NCBI GenBank assembly: GCA_002436015.1 | Contig: DIXJ01000014.1 | Location: 1-57,907 of the forward strand | Source: Synergistaceae bacterium UBA6083 | GTDB taxonomy: Bacteria; Synergistota; Synergistia; Synergistales; 79-D21 | Reading direction: 5' to 3' | DNA length: 57,907 nucleotides | In this document: one piece after another, positions 41,371-49,895 of the stretch | Numbering within the stretch: the stretch's first letter is position 1 | How the letters are laid out: each line of letters opens with the position of its first letter | Notes under the pieces: model-generated | What the model was told of the DNA's origin: nothing | The model's input: the letters and a program-made list of their open reading frames with translations, nothing else | Databases searched by the model: none | Made by a program: the position numbers and the translations under genes

Positions 41371-42573
41371 ATGGATCTCCTGGAACGCCTCAAGTCGGCC
41401 TTTGAACCGGAAGAAGTCCTGACCCTTGCCGGTGACCTGGTCCGCATCCCCAGCCACTCGCAGGCACCGGGAAGGGAGACGGGAGCCGCCCGTTTCCTTG
41501 CCGGCTGGCTCGGGAAGAACGGGGTTGACGTTACCCTCCGGCCCGTCGTAGAAGAGAGGCCCAACGTGATCGCGCTCCTGAAGGGAAAGGGCGGCGGTCG
41601 TTCCCTCATGCTGAACGGCCACCTGGACACCGTCCCTCCGTACACGATGACGATCGATCCCTTTTCCGGGGAAGTGAAGGACGGAAAGCTCTGGGGAAGG
41701 GGAAGCGTGGACATGAAAGGAGCCTGCGCCGCCATGGCCATGGCTCTCGTCGCTTTGAAGCGAAGCGGTGTAACCCTGGCCGGCGACCTTTTCTTCACCG
41801 GGGTCATCAACGAGGAATTGAAGAGCGAGGGGAGCGAAGACATCGTCCTCAACGGCCCTAGGGCCGATGCCGTGATCGTTGGGGAACCCTCGAGCCTGGA
41901 CCTGGGTGCGGCCCACAGGGGGCTGGAATGGATCGAGATCGAGGTGATAGGCCGTGCGGCTCACGGGGGGCGGCCCCACCTGGGCGTGAATGCGATTTCG
42001 AAGATGGCGGCTTTCATCCGAAGGCTCGAAACAGAGCTGCCTCCTCTTCTCTCTCCCCGGGTTCACCCGCTGATGGGGCCCCCCATTTTCAACCTGGGGG
42101 TTATCCAGGGGGGGATGCAGCCTAGCAGCGTGGCTGACCGGTGCATCCTCCAGGTCGACCGCCGCCTGACGCCCGGGGAAACGGTGGAATCCGTCTTCGG
42201 CGAACTTGAGGGGATCATCCGGAATTGCGCCGCGGAGGACGCTGACTTCAAGGCGACCTTGCGAAGGATTCCTGACAACATGGCGACCATGGACCATCTC
42301 CCGATGGAGTTTCCGCTGGATCATCCCCTGAAGGCAATCCTTGAGGTGGCGATCGAGGAGGCAACCGGCAAGAAGCCGAAGGTGACCTGCTGCACGGGGT
42401 GGACCGATGCGGCTCTCTTCTGGAACCAGGGACATACCCCCGCGGTGGTCCTGGGGCCGGGTTCGATCGCACACGCTCACGGCGCCGCCGAGTTCTGCCC
42501 AGCCGAGGAGATCGTGCAAGCGGCCCTGGTTTATGCCCTCGCGGCTGTCCGCTTCTGCGGGAAGACCGGCTGA
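41371..42573 (+). CDS. M20-family peptidase/deacetylase (ArgE/DapE type)
   Basis: 400 residues. The zinc-binding NGHLDTVPP, GRGSVDMKG and INEELKSEGSED blocks and the GRAAHGGRPHLGVNAI dimerisation segment place it in the ArgE/DapE/ACY1 group. It acts on N-acyl amino acids or dipeptides; the exact substrate is unknown. It starts 18 bases after the other M20 gene with AAAAGGAGGGG upstream, completing the hydrolase set of the operon. Confidence 0.9.
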   Translation: MDLLERLKSAFEPEEVLTLAGDLVRIPSHSQAPGRETGAARFLAGWLGKNGVDVTLRPVVEERPNVIALLKGKGGGRSLMLNGHLDTVPPYTMTIDPFSGEVKDGKLWGRGSVDMKGACAAMAMALVALKRSGVTLAGDLFFTGVINEELKSEGSEDIVLNGPRADAVIVGEPSSLDLGAAHRGLEWIEIEVIGRAAHGGRPHLGVNAISKMAAFIRRLETELPPLLSPRVHPLMGPPIFNLGVIQGGMQPSSVADRCILQVDRRLTPGETVESVFGELEGIIRNCAAEDADFKATLRRIPDNMATMDHLPMEFPLDHPLKAILEVAIEEATGKKPKVTCCTGWTDAALFWNQGHTPAVVLGPGSIAHAHGAAEFCPAEEIVQAALVYALAAVRFCGKTG

Positions 42574-42601
42574 ACGCAGGGAAGTCCCTTGAGGGAGCCG
42601 C

Positions 42602-43354
42602 GTGCGTGCGGTTCCCCTTGCTTTTTACCTTCTTTTCGGTCAGGATGAAGCGGAAGCCTCATACCGGAAAGGGGTCCATGAGAACCCGATGAGCCTATTG
42701 CCCTACTGGGACCAGAATGTCGACCTTGATGTCGTCAATTGGCTCCCCTATTGCCTCGATTTCAACCCCGTTTCGGTGAACGGGATGCACAGCGAAACTT
42801 TGAGGTCCATCGCTGCCCTCTCGCTGGAGATGGACAGCGAGTTCCTCTACCTCCGCAGCATGCGAAGCGGCTGCGTGGGCACGCTTTTCCGGGAAAACCT
42901 CATCGACCCCGGCCGGGATCACCGCCTGAGCCTGGGCTTCTCGATGGTTTTCGGGTATTCCCGCCTCATGGAGGCATTGCTCCATCTCGTTTCCAAGGCC
43001 AGTCTCGAAGTGAAGGCCGGGGTGACCCTTTGCGGAGTCTGGGACAGGGAAATCCTCCTGGACGAAAGCAAGGTTATCGCCCTCGTCAGCGAAAACCCGC
43101 TTTTCGAGGAAGAAAAGTTCCTGGAGGCCTTGATGGAAGTGATGTCCAAAGCGGGGGGAGAGAAACGGCAGGCCTCCTTTTACGCTGAGCGGTTCGGTTA
43201 CCGGCGCTTCTCGATACCCTACGAGACCGACGACGTGCAACAGCTTGCCATTTCCCAACTCCTGCACGATTTCGAGTTCGAAGAAACCCGGTCCATCGTT
43301 GGCCCCAGGCCCGAGATTCCGCTTTCGGTACCGGGTTTCCCCTCGGGGTTCTAG
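42602..43354 (+). CDS. conserved-looking protein of unknown function
   Basis: 250 residues, not recognised. GTG 42602 has GAGGGAG four bases upstream; ATG 42689 (giving a product starting MSLLPYWDQN) is an alternative with poor Shine-Dalgarno spacing. The product appears soluble and acidic, with a Tyr/Trp-rich N-terminal part and no membrane segment or metal motif. It is followed by the dCMP deaminase gene after one base, so the two are co-translated and perhaps linked to nucleotide metabolism. Confidence 0.65.
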   Translation: MRAVPLAFYLLFGQDEAEASYRKGVHENPMSLLPYWDQNVDLDVVNWLPYCLDFNPVSVNGMHSETLRSIAALSLEMDSEFLYLRSMRSGCVGTLFRENLIDPGRDHRLSLGFSMVFGYSRLMEALLHLVSKASLEVKAGVTLCGVWDREILLDESKVIALVSENPLFEEEKFLEALMEVMSKAGGEKRQASFYAERFGYRRFSIPYETDDVQQLAISQLLHDFEFEETRSIVGPRPEIPLSVPGFPSGF

Positions 43355-43355
43355 G

Positions 43356-43832
43356 ATGAGTACCGAAGTTCGGCCCGACTGGGACAATTATTTCATGGCG
43401 ATCGCCTCTGTGGTGGCAACGAGGAGCACCTGTCTTCGCCGCAAGGTGGGGGCAGTCATAGTCCGTGACCGCCAAATCATCAGCACCGGTTACAATGGCG
43501 CTCCCAAGGGGGTTCCTCACTGTGCGGAGGTGGGATGCCTGAGGGAAAAGCTCGGCATCCCCTCGGGAGAGCGGCACGAGATCTGCAGGGGGGCCCACGC
43601 CGAGATCAACGCGATCGCCCAGGCCGCCGCGACCGGGTCGGTCACGGCCGGGGCTGACCTCTACTGCACCCACGAACCCTGTTCATTCTGCACGAAAGCG
43701 ATGATCAACGCAGGGATCAGGCGTGTCCTTTATGTCTTCTCCTACCCTGACCCGCTGGCACGCCAGCTCAGGGAGGAAGCGGGACTTGAGATTTGCGCCC
43801 TGCCTGAATCGACTCTTCTTGTGAGGGTCTAG
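43356..43832 (+). CDS. deoxycytidylate (dCMP) deaminase, ComEB type
   Basis: Zinc enzyme converting dCMP to dUMP, the precursor of dTMP. 158 residues. The zinc ligands are HAEINA and PCSFC; GYNGAPKGVPHC and the EVGCLRE insertion are typical of dCMP deaminases. ATG 43356 follows the previous stop by one base. An open frame further upstream overlaps the previous gene and is not used. Confidence 0.92.
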   Translation: MSTEVRPDWDNYFMAIASVVATRSTCLRRKVGAVIVRDRQIISTGYNGAPKGVPHCAEVGCLREKLGIPSGERHEICRGAHAEINAIAQAAATGSVTAGADLYCTHEPCSFCTKAMINAGIRRVLYVFSYPDPLARQLREEAGLEICALPESTLLVRV

Positions 43833-43855
43833 AAAACGATGTTGGGGGGATGAAA

Positions 43856-44416
43856 ATGGAAATGGACCGAGGTAAGGCATGGGCGCTTCTGGAAGCCCAC
43901 AACAGCGAAGACATGCACCTCAAGCATGCGCTCGCCGTCGAGGCGACGATGCGTCATTTCGCGAGCCTGGCCGGTGAAGATCCCGAGCTTTGGGGCCTGG
44001 TCGGGCTCCTGCACGACCTTGACTGGGAGGAAGCTCCCGACGAGCACGCGAAAAAAAGTATGGACTGGCTCAGGGAGGCCGGCTACGACGAGACTTTCTG
44101 CCGTGCCGTTTCGGCCCACGCATGGGAATACACGGGAACAAAGCCGGAATCCCTCATGGAGAAAACCCTGTACGCGGTTGATGAACTCACCGGTCTCCTG
44201 ACGGCAGCGGCGCTTGTCCGGCCCAGCCGTTCGCTGGCCGACCTGGAGGTGCGCTCCGTGATGAAAAAATGGAAGGACAAGGCCTTCGCGCGGGGAGTGA
44301 ACCGGGAGGTCATCAGTCGCGGGGCCGAGCTTCTGGAAAAACCGGTCGATTGGCTTATCCAGGAAACCCTTGAGGCGATGCGACCGATAGAGAAGGAACT
44401 GGGGCTGGGCGCCTGA
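43856..44416 (+). CDS. HD domain phosphohydrolase-like protein
   Basis: 186 residues with a compact HD domain: HLKHALAVEATMRH (first His), LLHDLDWEEAPDEHAKKS (HD pair plus a following His), VSAHAWEYTG and YAVDELTGL. This matches the HDIG-type group found as a stand-alone protein in many anaerobes. It may act on nucleotides, which would fit the adjacent dCMP deaminase. ATG 43856 is preferred to ATG 43850, which touches the poly-G Shine-Dalgarno. A strong terminator follows. Confidence 0.85.
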   Translation: MEMDRGKAWALLEAHNSEDMHLKHALAVEATMRHFASLAGEDPELWGLVGLLHDLDWEEAPDEHAKKSMDWLREAGYDETFCRAVSAHAWEYTGTKPESLMEKTLYAVDELTGLLTAAALVRPSRSLADLEVRSVMKKWKDKAFARGVNREVISRGAELLEKPVDWLIQETLEAMRPIEKELGLGA

Positions 44417-44431
44417 GTAAAAACAGGCGAG

Positions 44432-44483
44432 CTGAAAGAAGAGAGGGGGCAGGCCGGAAGGCCTGCCCCCTCTCTTCTTTCAG
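44432..44483. terminator. bidirectional terminator, 24-bp perfect stem
   Basis: CTGAAAGAAGAGAGGGGGC (left arm in part) pairs perfectly with its complement ending CTTCTTTCAG, GGAA loop. It separates convergent genes; A and T tracts are built into the stem. Confidence 0.9.
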
Positions 44484-44484
44484 G

Positions 44485-44922
44485 TTACAACGCTTCGGCG
44501 TCCACGGGGACCCACTCGATCTTTTCTCCGCGAATTCGAAAGCGAAAGAGGAGGAACCCTGCGATGTGCCCGTCCTCGACGTAGGCCAGAGCCCAGTTCG
44601 GGGCAAAAAACCAGATGGATTCTGCCCCGGGAATGGCCATCCTGCCTCCGAGGACTCCCTCCCAGGGGATCAGGTCGTTCCGGGCCAAAAGGTCTGAACG
44701 CAGTTTTTCCGCCGGGTTGTCACTCTTCAGCGTTTTTCCGATCACTTCCCAATCCGGTTCTGGAATTCGGGAGGACCGGAGCGTGCGTTTGAGCTCCTCG
44801 ACCTGGCGCGCTGCTTGGGCAAGCTGATCCGCCCGTTCCCGGGAGACCAGGTGGAAACGGAAGGCTGCTCCCGTCGAAACGACCGCCAGCAATAGTAAAA
44901 GAAGGATCCCGGCACGGCGCAT
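44485..44922 (-). CDS. membrane-anchored protein of unknown function
   Basis: 145 residues. ATG 44922 has AAGGGGAG seven bases upstream. One N-terminal hydrophobic helix (MRRAGILLLLLLAVVST) is followed by a short charged coiled-coil-like helix (about 30-50, ARQVEELKRTLR) and a small globular domain rich in aromatic residues. It is probably an extracytoplasmic anchored protein. No family is recognised and it has no partner gene. Confidence 0.65.
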   Translation of the reverse strand: MRRAGILLLLLLAVVSTGAAFRFHLVSRERADQLAQAARQVEELKRTLRSSRIPEPDWEVIGKTLKSDNPAEKLRSDLLARNDLIPWEGVLGGRMAIPGAESIWFFAPNWALAYVEDGHIAGFLLFRFRIRGEKIEWVPVDAEAL

Positions 44923-45046
44923 GGTTTTGCTCCCCTTCCCGTTCACCGTTGCGAGTCGTTGCGTCTTCTCACGGAAAGTTTATCATGGGAGGCAGGTTGG
45001 TGGGAAAGGTTCGTCGCCTGCAAAAGCAGGGAAGGGGAGGATGCAG

Positions 45047-45976
45047 ATGTTCTTGGTTGGCCATGCTTCCGATATTGAGGGCGGAACTGGAGTATCGGTC
45101 CTCCTTTTCCCGGAGGGAGCCGTCATGGGATGCGATGTTCGGGGAGGAGCGCCGGGGACGCGAGAAACGGACCTACTGGACCCCAGCTGCTTCATGGAAA
45201 GAGGAAATGCCATTGTCCTGACGGGAGGGAGCGCTTTCGGCCTCGCCTCGGTGGACGGGGTGATGAAGTTTTGCGAAAGACGGGGCTGGGGATTCGACAG
45301 CGGCCATGGTCTCGTCCCCATCGTGCCGGCGGCTTGCCTGTTCGACCTTGCCGTGGGGGACTCGCAAAGGAGGCCAGGAGCCCAAATGGGACTCGAGGCC
45401 TGCGAGAACGCACTTCCCCTGGAGGAAAGTCCCATGGGCAACGTGGGAGCGGGCACGGGGGCCAGCATCGGCAAGTATGGCGATCCCGGACGGGCGATGA
45501 AATCAGGGCTTGGATGGCATACGGCGGAAGCGGCGGAACTGAGGGTTTCGGCGGTGGTGGCGGTCAATGCTTTTGGGGCTGCCCGCGACGGAAACGGGTG
45601 TTTTATCGCTGGGCAGAGAGCCCCTGATGGAAGCGTTATTTCACCCGCGGAGGCGCTTCTTGGAAAAGAAATGCCTGGTGCCTGGGGAAAGAACACGACG
45701 CTTGGCGCGGTGGTCACAAACGCGTTCCTCACGAAGGCCCAGTGCAGGCGCGTTGCCATGGAAGCGCAGGACGGCTATGCGGATGCCTTGTGGCCTGTCC
45801 ATACGAACTATGATGGAGATACCCTGTTTTGCGCTTCGACGGGAGAGCTCGAGTTTGATCCCTTCAAGGTGGCGATCATGGCGCGAATCTCGGTAGCGGA
45901 AGCGATCCGCTCGGCGGTTCGGCTGGCCGGGACCGCGTACGGCCTTTTCGGTCTCGGGAGCGCGACTGCTCGGTAA
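45047..45976 (+). CDS. P1/DmpA-family Ntn-hydrolase peptidase
   Basis: 309 residues of the DmpA/aminopeptidase family (PF03576), which self-cleaves and then removes N-terminal or D-configured residues. DIEGGTGVSVLLFP, RGGAPGTRETDLL, LTGGSAFGLASVDG and NVGAGTGA are typical of the alpha part; KNTTLGAVVTNAFLTKAQ holds the expected autocleavage site and nucleophilic Thr. ATG 45047 is preferred to ATG 45041, which touches GGGGAGG. It could act with the D-aminoacylase/M20 operon on D-amino acid peptides. Confidence 0.85.
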   Translation: MFLVGHASDIEGGTGVSVLLFPEGAVMGCDVRGGAPGTRETDLLDPSCFMERGNAIVLTGGSAFGLASVDGVMKFCERRGWGFDSGHGLVPIVPAACLFDLAVGDSQRRPGAQMGLEACENALPLEESPMGNVGAGTGASIGKYGDPGRAMKSGLGWHTAEAAELRVSAVVAVNAFGAARDGNGCFIAGQRAPDGSVISPAEALLGKEMPGAWGKNTTLGAVVTNAFLTKAQCRRVAMEAQDGYADALWPVHTNYDGDTLFCASTGELEFDPFKVAIMARISVAEAIRSAVRLAGTAYGLFGLGSATAR

Positions 45977-46058
45977 AGGTGCGGATGCATTTCCTCTCCT
46001 GTCCGCTAAACTGGACGGGGAACGGGGAAAATCCAGGGCAAAGGGGAGTGCGGGACAA

Positions 46059-46694
46059 GTGGGAATCCGAGTTGTCATTGCGGACGATCATCCCATGACG
46101 CGGGCGGGGCTTGTGGCCACCCTCGAAAGGGAAGCGGATTTCGAGATCGTCGGTACGGCTTCCGACGGGATCGAAGCGTGGCGGATCATCCGGGAAAAGA
46201 CACCGGATGTCGCGCTGGTCGATATCCGGATGCCCGGGGAAGACGGGGTCAGCCTCGTTCGCCGGGTCAAGGATTCCGGCCTGCCGGTCAGTTCACTCAT
46301 GTTGACGTCCTACGACGCGAAGCAGTACGTCATGGCATCACTCCGGGCCGGCGCGAAGGGATACATCCTGAAAACCGCTTCGCCGGAAGATCTGGCCGGG
46401 GCCATCCGAACCGTCGCGAAGGGCGGCATTTACCTGGACGCGGAAATTTCCCGCGTTGTCGGCGGGCAGGAAATCGTTCCGGAGGCGCTTTCCAACCGGG
46501 AGAGGGAAGTCCTGATCCTGACCTCGAAGGGACTCTCCAGCAAGGAAACGGCAGGCCATCTTTTCATCAGCGAAAGGACCGTGCAGACGCACCTTGCCTC
46601 CGTTTATGACAAGCTCGGGGCCCGAAACAAGACGGAAGCCATGCTCCTGGCGCTGAAGTACGGGGTCATGACACTCGAGGAACTCATCGAATGA
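46059..46694 (+). CDS. NarL/FixJ-type response regulator
   Basis: 211 residues: receiver domain with acidic pair Asp9-Asp10, phosphoacceptor Asp55 (ALVD) and Lys105 (YILK), followed by a LuxR-type HTH (about 145-205: LSNREREVLILTSKG, SERTVQTHLASVYDKL). GTG start with GGGGAG upstream. The kinase gene overlaps its stop (ATGA), so the pair is co-translated. Target genes are unknown. Confidence 0.93.
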   Translation: MGIRVVIADDHPMTRAGLVATLEREADFEIVGTASDGIEAWRIIREKTPDVALVDIRMPGEDGVSLVRRVKDSGLPVSSLMLTSYDAKQYVMASLRAGAKGYILKTASPEDLAGAIRTVAKGGIYLDAEISRVVGGQEIVPEALSNREREVLILTSKGLSSKETAGHLFISERTVQTHLASVYDKLGARNKTEAMLLALKYGVMTLEELIE

Positions 46695-48061
46695 AGCGTC
46701 GTCTCCTGGCGGTCCTTACCTTTGCCATCCTCCTGCCTTCCGTTTCGGTTCTCCTTACGGCGGGAGTGGGTATTTTCCAGCACCAGAGGGCTATCCAGAC
46801 CGTGGCACGGACTTACGTCCAGGACCTTGCGGAAAGCACGGCTTCCCGGGTGGAAATGGGATGGGGCCTGACGGAAAGCCTTTTTTCCGCCAAGCCTCCC
46901 TCCCAATTCGGGGGGAACCGCTTTTTTGCGGGCGGGGTAGGGATCCCGGGCTGGATCGCGGTCCTGGATTCCCAGGGAAGGGTCGTCATGTCGACTCCAG
47001 GGGCCCAGATCCTCGCAAAGCTATGGCAGCCACAGATGCCGATCGGGCAGGCCATCGAGACCAAGAATGAAGAAGATGAGGCCTTCACTGTCGCAGTCTA
47101 CCCGGCGGGGACCACAGGTCTTTTCGTCATTGCGGCAGTATCGTGGAAGGAACTTCTTGGCCCCATGCTCCGTTTTGGGCTTTTGTGGCCCATCCTGGTG
47201 GGGCTCGTAGGCCTGGCCGGCCTCGTGGGGGTTTACGCGCTCTGGAAAGCGGTCATCTCTCCCCTGAAGTCCCTTGAGGAAGAGGTTTCATCCCTTGAAT
47301 GGGGGAAAGACCTCCCCAATCCCCGGGACGAAGCCGCGGTAGCCGAGATCGGCAAGCTGAGGGAAGAGTTTTTTCACTTGGCCCAGACGGCCATTGACCG
47401 GGCGACGCTCTGGAAGCGCTACGCACTCGACCTTGTTCGCGTCCAGGAAGATGAGAGATCCAGCCTTGCGCGTGAACTTCATGACGGACCTCTCCAGGAT
47501 GTCACCGCCATGATCCAGAGGGCACGCCTTGCGGCAATTGCCGATACGGAAGAAGCGGGGAGAACCCGGCATCTGGACCTTCTTGAGGAAGCGGCCCAGT
47601 CCGCGGTAAGGGAAATACGATCCCTCTGTGATGAACTTTCCCCTCCCTGGCTGGAACTGGGACTTGCCGGTTCCCTGACTGAACTTGCAGAAAGACTTTC
47701 TCGGCAACTCGGCATCAAGATCCTGGTGGAAGCCGATTCCGGAGTGGCGGAGGACCTCTCGAAGGAGAGGATTATCGCCCTTTTCCGCGTGGCGCAGGAA
47801 GCCCTTCACAACTCGGCCAGGCATGGCGGGGCACAGGAGGTATCCGTGCGCCTCTTTAGGGAGGAAGCCTCTTTGGTCCTCGAGCTGGAGGACTTCGGAT
47901 CGGGCTTCGATGTTCCTGCGGACCTGGCGCGGCTGAGGGTCCTCGGTCACCGGGGGCTTGCGAACATGGAGGAACGGATGGCGCTTGTGGGAGGTATCCT
48001 TGAAGTGGAATCGACACCTGGACAGGGGACCCGGATACGGGCAAGGGTCCCTGCAGAGTAG
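46691..48061 (+). CDS. membrane sensor histidine kinase (HisKA_3 type)
   Basis: 456 residues: TM helix 1 (about 7-27), an extracytoplasmic sensor region (about 32-155) without recognised fold, TM helix 2 (about 161-186), a HAMP-like linker, a HisKA_3 dimerisation domain with RELHDGPLQ (phosphoacceptor His264) and an HATPase domain with N box QEALHNSARHG and glycine-rich GHRGLANMEER. It overlaps the regulator gene by four bases. The signal sensed is not evident. Confidence 0.92.
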   Translation: MKRRLLAVLTFAILLPSVSVLLTAGVGIFQHQRAIQTVARTYVQDLAESTASRVEMGWGLTESLFSAKPPSQFGGNRFFAGGVGIPGWIAVLDSQGRVVMSTPGAQILAKLWQPQMPIGQAIETKNEEDEAFTVAVYPAGTTGLFVIAAVSWKELLGPMLRFGLLWPILVGLVGLAGLVGVYALWKAVISPLKSLEEEVSSLEWGKDLPNPRDEAAVAEIGKLREEFFHLAQTAIDRATLWKRYALDLVRVQEDERSSLARELHDGPLQDVTAMIQRARLAAIADTEEAGRTRHLDLLEEAAQSAVREIRSLCDELSPPWLELGLAGSLTELAERLSRQLGIKILVEADSGVAEDLSKERIIALFRVAQEALHNSARHGGAQEVSVRLFREEASLVLELEDFGSGFDVPADLARLRVLGHRGLANMEERMALVGGILEVESTPGQGTRIRARVPAE

Positions 48062-48107
48062 AAACAGGGTTCGAGCCACGGCGATGGACAAGAACCAGGA
48101 AAGGGGT

Positions 48108-48128
48108 GATCCCCCCTCGGGGGGAATC
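48108..48128 (+). promoter_or_regulatory. hairpin covering the Shine-Dalgarno of the beta-CASP nuclease gene
   Basis: CCCCCC followed by GGGGGG (loop TC, effectively CTCG) flanked by GAT/AATC; the G-run is the ribosome-binding site of the ATG at 48130. This could limit translation initiation unless opened. Confidence 0.5.
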
Positions 48129-48129
48129 G

Positions 48130-49737
48130 ATGAGACTGAGAATCCTTGGTGCTGCAGAAGAGGTAACGGGCTCGAACTACCTGATTGAAGCCGGGGGCAG
48201 GCGTGTACTGGTCGACTGCGGGATCTTCCAGGGGCGCGACGAAGACCGGAGGAACAGGGAACCCTTTGCCTTCGTCCCTTCGGGCATCGATGCCATACTC
48301 CTGACGCACGCCCACATGGACCATTCCGGGCGCATTCCCCTCCTCGTCAAGCAGGGGTTCAAGGGCCGTATCCTTGCGACCCTTCCCACGACCGAGCTTT
48401 GCGAGGTCCTCTGGCAGGATTCGGCCAAGCTCATGAAGGAAGAAGCCGAGTGGCGGACGAAGAAGAACCGCCGAAAAGGCCTCGAGGACGTCGAACCCCT
48501 TTACGGGCTTGAGGACGCCCAATCGGCCCTGGCCATGCTGTCCGCGATCAGCTACGACGATGTTTTTGAACCCGTTCCGGGTTTCCGGGTGCGTTTTCGT
48601 GACGCGGGCCACATCCTTGGGAGCGCAATCATCGAGGTCTGGCTCAAGGAAGAGGGCAGGGAGGCGAAAGTCGTCTTTTCCGGTGACCTTGGCCCCCAGC
48701 ACACGGTCATGGAAAGAAACCCCGCCTTCATTGAGGATGCCGACGTGGTCGTGGTCGAGTCGACCTATGGGAATCGGCTCCACAAATCGAACGATGAAAC
48801 CCGGGCGGAATTCCGGGATGTCATGAAGACGGCCCTGCGCGGAAGGTCAAAGGTCCTGATCCCCACCTTTGCTGTGGATCGCGCCCAGAGGATTCTCTAC
48901 GAGCTGACCCTGATGCAGCAGGAAGGTCTCTTCAAGGACGGCATTCCCGTTTTCTTCGATTCCCCGATGGGCGTGAAAGCCACGGAAATCTACAAGGCTC
49001 ACATGTCCCTCATGTCCGCCGAGATACAGGAGCAGCTCAGGCATGACGTCGATCCCTACACTCCTTCCGGGCTTAAATACGTCGAGAGCGTGGACGACAG
49101 CCGGGCGATCAACGACGTGCCGAGTGCGATCGTCATGGCTGGAAGCGGCATGTGCAACGGGGGCCGGATCGTTCACCACCTGAAGCACAACCTCTGGAAA
49201 GACAACACCCACGTTGTCTTCGTGGGATACCAGGCACAGGGGACCCTGGGCAGGCGCCTGGTGGAAGGGGAGAAGACCGTCCGCGTTGCCGGGGAGGAAG
49301 TCGAGGTGAAGGCCACCCTTCACACGATCAACGGTTTCTCGGCCCATGCGGATCGTGACGACCTCCTGACCTGGGCTTCGAATTTCAGCAACAGTCCGCT
49401 TTTCGTCGTTACGCACGGGGAACCCATCTCGGCGGAATCCCTGGCCGAGGCGATCCGAAGCCAGGGACAATCGGCGGTGGTCCCCGTCATTGGGCAGGAG
49501 ATCGAGATCCGGCCTGCTACCCCTGAAACCCGGACGGAAACCCTCGCGATACCCTGCAGGGTTCCCACCGCACCCTGCCTGGAGACCGTGAAGGTGCTGG
49601 GAGAGATCTCGACGCTCGTTTCCTCGCTCAGGGAGAAGGCCAGCGAGATCGGTGAAACGGGCGACGTCATATCCTTGCTGGTTTCTACGCGAACCTTGCT
49701 GGAGACGGCCCGGGAGAGGGCGAGAAAGCCCTCTTGA
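48130..49737 (+). CDS. beta-CASP metallo-beta-lactamase nuclease (Ysh1/CPSF73-like)
   Basis: 535 residues. The metallo-beta-lactamase core has HAHMDHSG (His60, His62, Asp64, His65), later GHILGSA and SGDLG ligands; the beta-CASP cap is inserted after ESTYGNR, and the C-terminal part contains MAGSGMCNGGRIVHH and the motif NGFSAHADRDDL. Proteins of this group cleave or trim RNA; bacterial members are poorly characterised. A C-terminal helical tail (about 465-535) extends beyond the catalytic core. ATG 48130 is preceded by a GC-rich hairpin over its ribosome site. It stands downstream of the two-component system. Confidence 0.88.
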   Translation: MRLRILGAAEEVTGSNYLIEAGGRRVLVDCGIFQGRDEDRRNREPFAFVPSGIDAILLTHAHMDHSGRIPLLVKQGFKGRILATLPTTELCEVLWQDSAKLMKEEAEWRTKKNRRKGLEDVEPLYGLEDAQSALAMLSAISYDDVFEPVPGFRVRFRDAGHILGSAIIEVWLKEEGREAKVVFSGDLGPQHTVMERNPAFIEDADVVVVESTYGNRLHKSNDETRAEFRDVMKTALRGRSKVLIPTFAVDRAQRILYELTLMQQEGLFKDGIPVFFDSPMGVKATEIYKAHMSLMSAEIQEQLRHDVDPYTPSGLKYVESVDDSRAINDVPSAIVMAGSGMCNGGRIVHHLKHNLWKDNTHVVFVGYQAQGTLGRRLVEGEKTVRVAGEEVEVKATLHTINGFSAHADRDDLLTWASNFSNSPLFVVTHGEPISAESLAEAIRSQGQSAVVPVIGQEIEIRPATPETRTETLAIPCRVPTAPCLETVKVLGEISTLVSSLREKASEIGETGDVISLLVSTRTLLETARERARKPS

Positions 49738-49895
49738 TGAAAGTGGCTGAAGAGTCGCTGTCCCGGCCTTTGTGTGACCGGGAACGGGCCTTGCCTGGCC
49801 GGCGTCCGGAGGGGCATTTGCGCAAAACGCCTGTGCGTTGCCGGAAGCGGGGAAAAAGACCGCCGTTTCTCTTGGGGAGGCATGATCATGCGTAA
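49737..49895 (+). CDS. possible 52-residue arginine-rich leader ORF
   Basis: ATG overlaps the stop of the nuclease gene (TGATG) and the frame closes at 49895, eight bases past the start of the next gene, so it bridges the gap with coupled starts at both ends. The predicted product is very basic (many CGG/AGG arginines, two Cys) and shows no known motif. It may be a chance frame; translation of it would feed ribosomes to the downstream gene. Confidence 0.25.
   Translation: MKVAEESLSRPLCDRERALPGRRPEGHLRKTPVRCRKRGKRPPFLLGRHDHA

Noticed and set aside
40426..42519. Long minus-strand open frame (about 700 codons)
   Set aside because: Antisense shadow of two M20 peptidase genes, low-complexity His/Arg/Gly-rich product.
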